DNA from: Spirochaetota bacterium
Lineage (GTDB): Bacteria > Spirochaetota > Spirochaetia > Treponematales > UBA12059
DNA length: 64,000 bases
Direction of reading: 5' to 3'
Assembly: GCA_018816345.1 (NCBI GenBank)
Contig: JAHIWG010000017.1
Coordinates: forward strand, 21,536-85,535
Shown here piece by piece: positions 55,565-64,000 of this stretch (position 1 is the first letter of the stretch; each line of letters starts with the position of its first letter). The notes beneath the pieces are model-generated. The model was not told the DNA's origin, searched no databases, and worked only from the letters and a program-made list of their open reading frames with translations. A program made the position numbers and the translations under genes.

Positions 55565-56728
55565 ATGGGCAAGAGGGTTATGATCCTGTCGGCGAGCGCG
55601 GGCAGCGGCCACGTGAAGGCGGCCCAGGCCGTAGAGGAGGCTTGCAGGACTGATCCGAGGGTTTCGGACGTCCTCAACCTGGACGCGCTCGAATATACTA
55701 ACGATATATTCCAGCAGATATACTCCAAGGGTTACCTGGAGGCGGTGAAGAACGCCCCCGAGCTATGGGCGATGGCCTACGATAATATGGACAAGCCCTG
55801 GGAGAAGACGCTCTTCTACTCGGTCATCCATAGGATAAATAGCCAGCCGCTCGTCAGGAAGATTGTGGAATACGATCCCGACATCTGCATCTGCACCAAC
55901 ATGATGCCGGCGGACATTGTAGCCCACCTGATCCAGCAGGATAAGGTCCATTGCAACCTAGGCATAGTCGTTACCGACTTCTACGTCCACGCGCTCTGGC
56001 TCGAGGAGGTATTCACCCGGTATTTCGTCCCCAAGCAGGAGAATAAGTACCACCTGTCCCGGCTGGGCCTCCCGTCCGATAGGATAGTCGTCTCGGGAAT
56101 CCCGGTGCTCGAGCGCTTCTCGGCCGATATGCCGAAGCCGGAATTGCTCCGGAAGCACGGGCTCGACCCCGACCTCCCTCTCGTCCTCCTGTCGGCCGGC
56201 GCGTTCGGGCTCCTCAAGGCCGAGACCATCCACAAGATACTCGAGCAGATAAAGTCCCGATGCCAGATCGTCGTCATCTGCGGGAAGAACGCCTCTCTCA
56301 AGTCGAGGCTGGAGAAATTGATAGAGGCGTCAGAAGGCGGAAACCTGCATAAGTACCTAGTAGAAGGCTATACGGATAGCATGCACGAATTCCTGAGGCT
56401 CGCGGACGTTTTTATAGGAAAGCCGGGCGGGCTGACGACGAGCGAGTGCCTCGTATCCGGCGTGCCCATGGTGATATGGGATCCCATACCCGGCCAGGAG
56501 CAGTACAACGCGTACTACCTGCTCGAGAACGGCGTGGGCGTGCTGCCCGATAACGCCATCACCATCGGTTTCAAGGTAGACCAGCTGCTGGCCGACCCGG
56601 AGCGGCTTTCCGCTATGAAGGCTCGCGCCAAGGCGATATCCCACCCCTTCGCGGCCCGCGTGGTCGTCGACGAGATGCTGAAGAACGAGGACGAGACGCC
56701 CGTACGGCCGTTCAAGAAGACGCCGTGA
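55565..56728 (+). CDS. MGDG synthase/UgtP-like glycosyltransferase
   Basis: MGKRVMILSASAGSGHVKAAQAVEEAC; VTDFYVHALWLEEVFTRYFVPK; FIGKPGGLTTSECLVSGVPMVIWDPIPGQEQYNAYYLLENGVG. Confidence 0.9.
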   Translation: MGKRVMILSASAGSGHVKAAQAVEEACRTDPRVSDVLNLDALEYTNDIFQQIYSKGYLEAVKNAPELWAMAYDNMDKPWEKTLFYSVIHRINSQPLVRKIVEYDPDICICTNMMPADIVAHLIQQDKVHCNLGIVVTDFYVHALWLEEVFTRYFVPKQENKYHLSRLGLPSDRIVVSGIPVLERFSADMPKPELLRKHGLDPDLPLVLLSAGAFGLLKAETIHKILEQIKSRCQIVVICGKNASLKSRLEKLIEASEGGNLHKYLVEGYTDSMHEFLRLADVFIGKPGGLTTSECLVSGVPMVIWDPIPGQEQYNAYYLLENGVGVLPDNAITIGFKVDQLLADPERLSAMKARAKAISHPFAARVVVDEMLKNEDETPVRPFKKTP

Positions 56729-56764
56729 CGCCGTATCGATCATCGCCTTCGATCGGAGCGGTCA

Positions 56765-58450
56765 ATGCATAGAGTCGGTTTCATAGCGTCGCTCATCATC
56801 GGCCTAGCGGCGGCGCCGATAGTATCATCGGCCCAAGGATCAGGGAGCGGACCCGTCGCCGGCGCCATCGGCGAATGGGACGGGAACCGCGTCGTCGCGA
56901 CGATCTACGGCCGGGCGCGCGGAAGAGCCGATAGGGACGGTACCTTATCGTGGCTGGGCCTGCCTTACGCTAGGCCCCCGGTAGGAGAGCTGCGATGGAA
57001 GGCCCCGCAGGAGCCGCTAGCTTGGAAGGGCGTGCGCGAGGCTCGCTCCTTCGGCCGATCAGCGCCGCAGTTCCTCCCGTTCATAGGCGCGATAAGCGGA
57101 TCGGAGGACTGCCTCTACCTGAACGTATGGCGTCCCGACGGCCCGGAGGCGGGCCTGCCGGTCTACGTGTACGTCCATGGCGGGGGAAACTCCACGGGCG
57201 CGGCCAATATGGTCGAGGACTACTACGGCTACGGGGTCGCCTCCAAGTCCAATATGGTTTTCGTCTCCATGAACTATAGGCTGGGCCCGCTAGGCTGGTT
57301 CGTCGACGATAGCCTCCTCGCGGGGGCGGATCCGGCGAGCGCCTCGGGGAATTTCGGCACCCTCGACATAATCATGGCGCTAGAGTGGGTCAATCGGAAC
57401 ATATCCGCCTTCGGCGGGGATCCGGGCAACGTGACCATAGCCGGCGAGTCGGCGGGAGCCATGAACGCGCTGTCGATGCTCGTGTCGGACCGGGCGAGCG
57501 GCCTATTCCATAAGGCCGTGGTCGAATCGGCGTACAAGGGCACCGCTAGCGTCGCCCAGGCGCGCGAGGCGAGCTCCGGAGTGGTTGCGGCGCTCCTCGT
57601 AAAGAAGCGAAGGGCCAAGAGCCTAGACGAAGCCAGGAGCCTCGCCTCGGCCATGCCGCCCGCGGAGCTGGCGGCCTTCCTCCGCTCGGTCCCTGCGCGC
57701 GACATCATAGCCAGCCAGAAGGCGGGTTCCGTGGGCATGACCGGCTGGCCCAATATCGTCCGGGACGGGATCGTCATACCGGAGAACGGCTTCGACGCGT
57801 TCAGGACCGGCGAGTACCCTAATAAAGTGCCGCTCGTCATCGGTTCCAACAAGGAAGAGAATAAGATATTCCAATACTTCTCCGGTTCGCCGGACTGGAA
57901 GTCGGACCTGTACGGCAAGCTCGCGACCTACGGCGCGCTCCTATGGAAGGCCGAGGGCGTGGACGCCATCGCCGATTCCATCTCGGCCCTGCCCGATCAC
58001 CCGCCCGTATACGTGTACCGCTTCGATTGGGGCGCGCCCGACGCCGAGGGCGAGAGCCCCCTGCCGGGCGCCTGGGGCCGGCGCCTCGGCGCCTTCCATG
58101 CGGCGGAAGTTCCGTTCTTCCTAGGCACGCGGACTAGCCTGGGCCCGCTCTTCACCGCGAGGCTCTATACCGCGGCCAATAAGGCCGGGCGCGACTCCCT
58201 CCAGGCAGGTATCATGGCCTACCTGTCGTCGTTCGCCAGGACGGGCGATCCTAGCGCCCTCGCGTCGGGCCTGCCGGCCTGGCGGCCGAGGGGGGACGGC
58301 TCCTACGGCCTGTCGATGGACGCGCCGGGTAACGAGGCCGTATTCTCGCCCCTCGCGGCGGCCGTGACTAGGGAATCGGTCCTGGCCAGGCTCGCCGAGG
58401 AGGAGCCGCCGGAGATCAGGGCCGCCGTCCTGGAGAGGGTAAGGGAGTAA
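56765..58450 (+). CDS. Carboxylesterase type B, exported
   Basis: SEDCLYLNVWRPDG, YVHGGGNSTGA, VTIAGESAGAMNALSML; signal peptide. Confidence 0.92.
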   Translation: MHRVGFIASLIIGLAAAPIVSSAQGSGSGPVAGAIGEWDGNRVVATIYGRARGRADRDGTLSWLGLPYARPPVGELRWKAPQEPLAWKGVREARSFGRSAPQFLPFIGAISGSEDCLYLNVWRPDGPEAGLPVYVYVHGGGNSTGAANMVEDYYGYGVASKSNMVFVSMNYRLGPLGWFVDDSLLAGADPASASGNFGTLDIIMALEWVNRNISAFGGDPGNVTIAGESAGAMNALSMLVSDRASGLFHKAVVESAYKGTASVAQAREASSGVVAALLVKKRRAKSLDEARSLASAMPPAELAAFLRSVPARDIIASQKAGSVGMTGWPNIVRDGIVIPENGFDAFRTGEYPNKVPLVIGSNKEENKIFQYFSGSPDWKSDLYGKLATYGALLWKAEGVDAIADSISALPDHPPVYVYRFDWGAPDAEGESPLPGAWGRRLGAFHAAEVPFFLGTRTSLGPLFTARLYTAANKAGRDSLQAGIMAYLSSFARTGDPSALASGLPAWRPRGDGSYGLSMDAPGNEAVFSPLAAAVTRESVLARLAEEEPPEIRAAVLERVRE

Positions 58451-58483
58451 AAAAAAGAGCGCCCGGCGTCACGCCGAGCGCTC
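58450..58483 (-). terminator. Intrinsic terminator of argF
   Basis: gagcgcccggcg-tca-cgccgagcgctc (one mismatch) flanked by a-run that reads as T-run on the minus strand. Confidence 0.7.
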
Positions 58484-58506
58484 CTCCGCGTACGAGCGGC
58501 TATCGC

Positions 58507-59508
58507 CTAGAGCTTGCCCATCGTGGCGACCATAACTGCCTTGATGGTATGGAGGCGGTTCTCGGCCTCGTCGAAGACGACCGAGTGGCGGCTGCGGAAT
58601 ACCTCGTCCGTCACTTCCTGCTCCATGACGCCGTGCTCCTTGCCGACCGCGCGGCCGACCTCGGTGTCCTGGTCGTGGAAGGCGGGGAGGCAATGGAGGA
58701 AGATGCAGTCGGGGTTGCCGGTCTTCTTAATGAAGTCCATCGTGACGCGATAGTCCTTGAGCTGCTTGATGCGCTCGGCGAACTTGGCTTCCTCGCCCAT
58801 GGAGACCCATACGTCCGTATAGAGGACGTCCGCGCCCTTCAGGGCCTCGTCGGCCTTGGAGATATCGAAGAACTCGATCCTGGCCCCGGTGGCCTTGGCG
58901 ACCTCCCTCATCTCGGCGGTGAGCTTCTCGTTGGGCCATAGCTCCTTGGGGGCGAGCGCGACGAAATGGAGGCCCATCTTGGCGGAGCCTATCATCAGGG
59001 CGTTGCCCATGTTATTGCGCGCGTCGCCGCAATAGACCATCTTGACCTTGGACAGGGGCTTGGCGACGTGCTCCTCTATGGTCAGGAGGTCGGCCAGGAT
59101 CTGGGTGGGGTGGTCGTCGTCGGTCAGGCCGTTCCAGACCGGGACGCCGGAGTATTTCGCCAGGTCCTCGACTAGCTTCTGGGAGAAGCCGCGATACTGG
59201 ATGCCGTCGTACATGCGCCCGAGTACCTTGGCGGTATCCTCGACCGACTCCTTCTTGCCCATCTGGCTGTTCGTGAGGAAGGTCGCGTTGCCGCCCTCGT
59301 CCCAGCAGGCGGTCTCGAAGGCGCAGCGGGTGCGCGTCGAGGCCTTGTCGAAAATGAGCACTATGTTCTTGCGGTCCAGGAGATCGCCCCTGACGCCGGC
59401 GCGCTTCTTGGCCTTGAGGTCGGCCGATAAATCGAGCATGTAGCGGATCTCTTCGGGGCTAAAATCCTTGAGCGTAAGGAAGCTTCTTCCTTTTAGGTTG
59501 ACGGGCAT
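58507..59508 (-). CDS. argF: Ornithine carbamoyltransferase
   Basis: [62 protein letters not shown]. Start MPVNLKGRS at 59508. Confidence 0.94.
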   Translation of the reverse strand: MPVNLKGRSFLTLKDFSPEEIRYMLDLSADLKAKKRAGVRGDLLDRKNIVLIFDKASTRTRCAFETACWDEGGNATFLTNSQMGKKESVEDTAKVLGRMYDGIQYRGFSQKLVEDLAKYSGVPVWNGLTDDDHPTQILADLLTIEEHVAKPLSKVKMVYCGDARNNMGNALMIGSAKMGLHFVALAPKELWPNEKLTAEMREVAKATGARIEFFDISKADEALKGADVLYTDVWVSMGEEAKFAERIKQLKDYRVTMDFIKKTGNPDCIFLHCLPAFHDQDTEVGRAVGKEHGVMEQEVTDEVFRSRHSVVFDEAENRLHTIKAVMVATMGKL

Positions 59509-59609
59509 TAGTATCCTCCTACTCCTGCGGTATAGCACTCGAGCGGGGCGTGGTCAAGAGACGGCGCGTATGCGACGGCGCAGTATAAAAATACCGGGTC
59601 CGATCCGGG

Positions 59610-60185
59610 TCATGCGCCTAGCGAGGGCGCCGCGGCCGCGAGCCTGGCCCAGTCGGGCGCGGGAAGGTCGCGCGGGAACAGCCCGTCTATCCTAATAAGG
59701 ACGAGCCCGTGTATGTAGGCCCACGCGGCGACCGCCGCGTCGACGTCGAGGCTCGGTTCCGTTCCGGGGTCGCTTCGGACTTTCCTAAGCGCCTCGGCCA
59801 GCATGAGTAGCGATTTCCTCGCCCAGGGCGTCGATCCATCCGGCAACCTGCACAGAAGGGGCGAATTCATCAGGCGATAGAGCGACGGTCGCGCGACGGC
59901 GAACTCCATATAGGCGGCTCCCATGGATGCTATACGCTCGGTTCCGGCGACGTCGGCCCGCTCCAAGTCAATGCAGAGTAGCCTGAATCCCTCGTCGGCC
60001 AGGGCGCCGAGATAGGCCTCCTTATCGCTGAAGTGGCGATAGGGCGCGGCCTTCGATACCCCGGCTTTATCAGCGAGCGACCTGAGGCTTATCCCCTCCG
60101 TGCCGGCGGTCTCGATAGACTCGAGCCCGAGGCGGAGCAGCTCCTCCCTGAGGTGTCCATGATGGTATTGGTCGTTTTTCTTCAT
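59610..60185 (-). CDS. TetR-family transcriptional regulator
   Basis: MKKNDQYHHGHLREELLRLGLESIETAGTEGISLRSLADKAGVSKAAPYRHFSDKEAYLGAL. Listed 60518 start is too long; start 60185. Confidence 0.87.
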   Translation of the reverse strand: MKKNDQYHHGHLREELLRLGLESIETAGTEGISLRSLADKAGVSKAAPYRHFSDKEAYLGALADEGFRLLCIDLERADVAGTERIASMGAAYMEFAVARPSLYRLMNSPLLCRLPDGSTPWARKSLLMLAEALRKVRSDPGTEPSLDVDAAVAAWAYIHGLVLIRIDGLFPRDLPAPDWARLAAAAPSLGA

Positions 60186-60221
60186 ATTTTCCCCGCTCGC
60201 GCCTAAAATAATATCATACGT

Positions 60222-60253
60222 ATGTTGGCAACGACAACATGCTTTAGTATAAT
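60222..60253 (+). promoter_or_regulatory. Promoter with inverted-repeat operator between divergent genes
   Basis: atgttg-gcaacga-caacat (60222-60240); TTGGCA 60225-60230, 17-bp spacer, TATAAT 60248-60253. Confidence 0.65.
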
Positions 60254-60307
60254 GTAGGCGATGACAACAATGGATCGTCGCGGCCTGGAGCCGCAAAGGA
60301 GCGTCGC

Positions 60308-61000
60308 ATGAGAATATCAAGGATAATTTTATCGGCCTCGCTCGGGATAGCCTTGGCCTCGGGCGCTTCCTCATGCGCCGGTACGGCCTCGCCGAAGCCG
60401 TCCTCCGGTACGAGGACCGGCCCCAGGTTCGTCCTGAGCCTGGAGCCCGGCCCGGAGTACGCGAAGACCATGGGCTTCTTCCCTTTCGCGTATACCGTGT
60501 GGCCTCAGGTCGCGGCATGGCTAGAGACGAGCGACGGGGCCTTCATTGGAACGCTGTACGTTACCTCGAGGGGCGATCGCGGCGAGTGGAGGGCGGCTCC
60601 AAAGGCGGGGCGTCCCGAGGCGCTCCCCGTATGGAACCGCCTGCGGGAAAGCTCCACCGACGCGGTATCCTCGGCGACGACTACCGAATCGTCGATTAAC
60701 TTCGGGAGCGGAGCGGCCGCGGGCCTAGTCCCGGGAACGTACGTCATAAAGCTGGAGACGAATCGGTCCTACGACTGGAACGCCGCGTACACGAAGGACA
60801 ATTCCGGCGTCAACGGTCAGCCGTCGATAGTCTATCGGGCCGAGCTCATCGTCGGCGCGGGGATGAGCGAGGCGGAGTTCGTTCCGATAGGAACGGGCGC
60901 GGTGGACGGCGCAGACGGCGATATCCGCCCTGGCTTAGTCGGCGTCGACAGCGCGCTACGCCTCTTCTCGAGTATGAAGGCGTCGTACCTGACGGAGTAG
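60308..61000 (+). CDS. Hypothetical lipoprotein
   Basis: Signal MRISRIILSASLGIALASGASSC-AG; no recognised domain. Confidence 0.6.
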   Translation: MRISRIILSASLGIALASGASSCAGTASPKPSSGTRTGPRFVLSLEPGPEYAKTMGFFPFAYTVWPQVAAWLETSDGAFIGTLYVTSRGDRGEWRAAPKAGRPEALPVWNRLRESSTDAVSSATTTESSINFGSGAAAGLVPGTYVIKLETNRSYDWNAAYTKDNSGVNGQPSIVYRAELIVGAGMSEAEFVPIGTGAVDGADGDIRPGLVGVDSALRLFSSMKASYLTE

Positions 61001-61054
61001 CGGGGAACGACGCCGAGCCGGCCTTAAGAGCTCAGGCCGGCCCGCGGAAAAACG

Positions 61055-62701
61055 CTACTTAGGCTCGGCGCCCTCGGTCTTGGGGCCCTTGAGGGAGTAG
61101 AGGAAGCGCTTTATCTTCTGCGTGGGGGTCTTCTCGAAGGGTTCGTGATGGAGGATAACCTTGGAGACCTTGCTGAACGCCGCGAGGCCCGAGTTGACTT
61201 CCTTGCGCACGAATTCCAGCAACTCCGCGGAAGCCTGCTCGAAATCCTCGATGCTGTCCTTATACTTGGCCTTGAGGTCGTCGATGACTTCCTGCTTCAG
61301 CTGGACGAGGGCGGTCAGGGTCGAGCCCTCGCCCATGACGAGCGATTCGGCGACGTACGCCGACTTGTTGATCATGGCCTCTATCTCCTCGGGATAGATA
61401 TTCTCTCCCGAGGCGCCGAGTATCATCGTCTTCAGGCGGCCCCTGATGAAGAGCCTTCCCTTCGCGTCGAATATTCCCAGGTCTCCCGTGCGGAACCAGC
61501 CGTCTTCCGTGAAGACCTCCTTGGTCTTCTCGGCGTCCTTGAAGTAGCCTTTCATGACGTTAGGGCCGCGGACCTGGATCTCTCCTTCCCCGGTATCGGG
61601 CTTAGGGTCGGCGATGCGCATGTCGACGCCCCTGAGCGCGGGGCCCGTCGAGCGAAGGGTCGTGTGATGGGGGGCGCTGCCCGCTATGAGCGGAGAGGTC
61701 TCGGTGAGCCCGTATCCTATGGCGTACGCGAAGCGGGCGTCGAGGAGGAACGCTTCCACGTCGGGCGCGACGGCGGAACCGCCTATGCCGAAGAATCTAA
61801 TCCTCCCTCCGAACGTCTTCTTGAGCTTGATCCCCGCCAGGCGGTGGAGGAGGGGCCTCAGGCTCTCGTGCTTATACGGCCCCATCTTCTGCAAGGCGGG
61901 GAGCACGCTGGCCCTGTATATCTTCTCGATTATTAGCGGGACCGACAGCATGATTGTCGGCCTGACCTTCTTAAGCGCGGGCAGGAGCACCGAAGCCACG
62001 GGCGGCTTGTCGAGGTACCAGTTCGAGGAGCCCTGGGCGATGCCGTTCAAGAGGCCGAGGGTGCACTCGTAGGTGTGCGCCAGCGGCAGGATGGACAGGA
62101 ACCGGTCGGTACGGTGCATCCTGATGATGGACCGAGACGCGACGACGTTGGATACGAGGTTCTTATGGGAAAGCATCACGCCCTTGGAGTTGCCTGTGGT
62201 ACCCGAGGTATAGAGCACCGCCGCGAGCGAGTCCTCGTCGAGGGGAGGGAAGGTCTCTTCTAGATTGGCCGACGCCGCCATCTTCCTCGCTTCCGGAGAG
62301 GCCAGGGACTCGATCGATATCGTCTCCCCGGGGAAGCCGGCTATCTTCTGCCTAAGCTTCTCCGAGACGACGACTACCTTGGCCTCGGAGTGCGCGATGA
62401 TATTGGCTATCTGTTCGGGGTTGAAGTCGGTGAGGATAGGCACTATCACGTAGCCGGCGGCGGTAGCGCCGAGGTAGGCCACGCCCCATTCCGGCCTGTT
62501 CTCCGAAAGGAGTATGGCGCGGTCTCCCTTCGCGAGCCCGCTAGCCGCGAGGCGGCCGGCGAAAACGGAGGCGAGAGGCCCTAGATCCTTGTAGTGAACG
62601 ACCGTAGAGCCGTCTACGGCGCATAGGGCGGGGCGCTCGGCGTAGGTCGCCGTGCTCTGGATTAAGACGTTGCGGAGCGTCTGGCTGGTTAAATTATACA
62701 A
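61055..62701 (-). CDS. Long-chain acyl-CoA synthetase-like AMP-dependent ligase
   Basis: AAVLYTSGTTGNSKGVMLSHKNL, GYGLTETSP, FRTGDLGIFDAKGRLFIRGRLKTMI. Confidence 0.92.
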   Translation of the reverse strand: MYNLTSQTLRNVLIQSTATYAERPALCAVDGSTVVHYKDLGPLASVFAGRLAASGLAKGDRAILLSENRPEWGVAYLGATAAGYVIVPILTDFNPEQIANIIAHSEAKVVVVSEKLRQKIAGFPGETISIESLASPEARKMAASANLEETFPPLDEDSLAAVLYTSGTTGNSKGVMLSHKNLVSNVVASRSIIRMHRTDRFLSILPLAHTYECTLGLLNGIAQGSSNWYLDKPPVASVLLPALKKVRPTIMLSVPLIIEKIYRASVLPALQKMGPYKHESLRPLLHRLAGIKLKKTFGGRIRFFGIGGSAVAPDVEAFLLDARFAYAIGYGLTETSPLIAGSAPHHTTLRSTGPALRGVDMRIADPKPDTGEGEIQVRGPNVMKGYFKDAEKTKEVFTEDGWFRTGDLGIFDAKGRLFIRGRLKTMILGASGENIYPEEIEAMINKSAYVAESLVMGEGSTLTALVQLKQEVIDDLKAKYKDSIEDFEQASAELLEFVRKEVNSGLAAFSKVSKVILHHEPFEKTPTQKIKRFLYSLKGPKTEGAEPK

Positions 62702-63275
62702 GGTAACCTTCCCTCATAGTAGATTGAAGATCGATAAACGATCGTTTTAGACAGGAAAACACGTAACTGTAGACAAAACAAAGATACTAAAGGTTGCGCG
62801 CCGCGACGATAATAATCGGGGATACTCTTCATTCCCCGGCAGTCTCTGTCGGACGTTATGTAGAGTAACCCGATTTAAGCGCTGGAGCTAGCCAAAATCA
62901 GGCGTTTTCCCCATTTCGCCGTCAGCGAGGCCTCGGGGCAGGCGACGTATAGCGTTTCCGGCCCGAAAGAGAGACTTCCTGGATTCCAAGCGGGCTCGCG
63001 TCGGAGGGGTCGAACCTGCGGAGCTCCGCAGGTCCATGGGCATCAGCACCCGGCTGTACTCGCCAAGGAGCCCTATCGCCCGCGGTTCATAGCGCATTAC
63101 GTAGAAACCCGCGATATCGACGGCGGTATGCCGACTACCGCTAAACTAGGCCCGGACAGAGGCAATCGACGTCGTGCGCTTCGGATAATGAGGACCGGGG
63201 CCGAATTGAGGCACTGGAGCAAGCTATATTCTGGTGTATACTATCATTGAGTAGCCCTATTAATCGGAGTAGCGC

Positions 63276-64000
63276 ATGACCCGAAACGCCTTTCCCGCAA
63301 GCCTCATGATTCGCGTCGCCACCTTGGCGGTACTGTCGCTATTCGGGGGGACGGCGTGGGGGGCACCCTATTCATGGGCTGATACGGGTGATGGCGACTG
63401 GAATAACGTGGCAAATTGGACTCCGATGGGTACGCCTGGAGTGAGCGATGATATAACCATTAATGGAGTTGGGCCTACAACCAACATCATTGCAGCGGTT
63501 AATTCCCTCAGCTTGGCCGTAGGGGCGACTTTTACGATTCCCGCCGCTGGCGTGACTGTTACAACGACTTTATCCAATGCAGGGGCTTTGACTTTAAACG
63601 GTAACTTAACAGTGAATGGTGATGCAACGCTCGCGACTATATCCGGAAGCAATTTTGATCTAATCATTGGTGGAAATGTAATCTTTAATGGACCTGTTAC
63701 AGGTGTTTCGGTTATATCCATAACAGGCACGACGGACATTAACACTGCGACTCTCACAACGAGCGGCGCGCAGACGTACAACGACGCGGTGACGCTCGGG
63801 GCGAACACGGTGCTGAGCGGTACGGCGATCGGGTTCGCTGGAACGGTGAACGCCGACCTCGCGGCGAACAACAGGACGCTAACGGTGAACGGGAGCGGCG
63901 CTACCACGTTCGGGGGAGCGGTCGGAGCGACGCAGAGCCTCTTGTCCCTGACTACCGACGCCGCAGGCACCGTGGTACTGAACGGAGGCGCGGTGACGAC
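63276..64000 (+). CDS. Start of a large repeat-rich adhesin/autotransporter-like protein (truncated by window edge)
   Basis: Unlisted open frame from ATG 63276: MTRNAFPASLMIRVATLAVLSLFGGTAWGAPYSWADTGDGDWNNVANWTPMGTPG...LTVNGSGATTFGGAVGATQSLLSLTTDAAGTVVLNGGAVTT. Confidence 0.75.
   Translation, partial: MTRNAFPASLMIRVATLAVLSLFGGTAWGAPYSWADTGDGDWNNVANWTPMGTPGVSDDITINGVGPTTNIIAAVNSLSLAVGATFTIPAAGVTVTTTLSNAGALTLNGNLTVNGDATLATISGSNFDLIIGGNVIFNGPVTGVSVISITGTTDINTATLTTSGAQTYNDAVTLGANTVLSGTAIGFAGTVNADLAANNRTLTVNGSGATTFGGAVGATQSLLSLTTDAAGTVVLNGGAVT

Noticed and set aside
55340-55612. Minus-strand ORF resembling a TetR C-terminal tail (DRILFDYGRTGQAAALEREKLSAALAIIKDFITTLGA)
   Set aside because: Overlaps the upstream region of the 55565 gene, lacks an HTH and a plausible start; possibly a remnant but unsupported.
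62888-63097. 69-aa minus-strand ORF
   Set aside because: No recognisable domain or ribosome-binding site; not reported as a gene.

Overview
GC-rich bacterial chromosome window, tightly packed with genes. The tandem SUMF1/InlB/DUF1566 lipoproteins would fit a spirochaete-like genome, but the taxon is inference only. I see no rRNA, tRNA, CRISPR array or intact mobile element. Recognisable blocks: (i) dicarboxylate/amino-acid symporter plus Asp/Glu racemase; (ii) ArsR, thioredoxin-like, DGC-domain and ArsP-type permease; (iii) EtfB-EtfA-GlcD/LDH-like operon closed by a TetR gene; (iv) rhodanese plus multiheme cytochrome c, divergent from ResB/CcsA; (v) D-amino-acid-type racemase and amidohydrolases; (vi) tyrS behind a Tyr-codon-rich leader; (vii) a ~14 kb run of paralogous, domain-shuffled lipoproteins with lipocalin and AraC remnants; (viii) two overlapping Hanks-type kinase genes; (ix) glutaminase, heme-type GGDEF protein, TetR/GPH-symporter/hydrolase, glycosyltransferase, carboxylesterase, argF, AMP-ligase; (x) the start of a large repeat adhesin. 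Strongest findings: (1) an 11-CXXCH cytochrome whose signal peptide and first heme are separated from the other ten hemes by one in-frame UGA with a SECIS-like hairpin just downstream, so a candidate selenoprotein next to a rhodanese and cytochrome maturation genes; (2) a canonical attenuator upstream of tyrS, with a 22-aa leader peptide carrying Tyr-Tyr-Tyr-Tyr, competing hairpins and a perfect intrinsic terminator; (3) a lipoprotein family sharing one N-terminal module with swapped C-terminal domains, plus duplication scars; (4) a pseudokinase (HRD to HRA) overlapping an apparently active kinase; (5) helically phased ~22-bp repeats upstream of a lipocalin gene.
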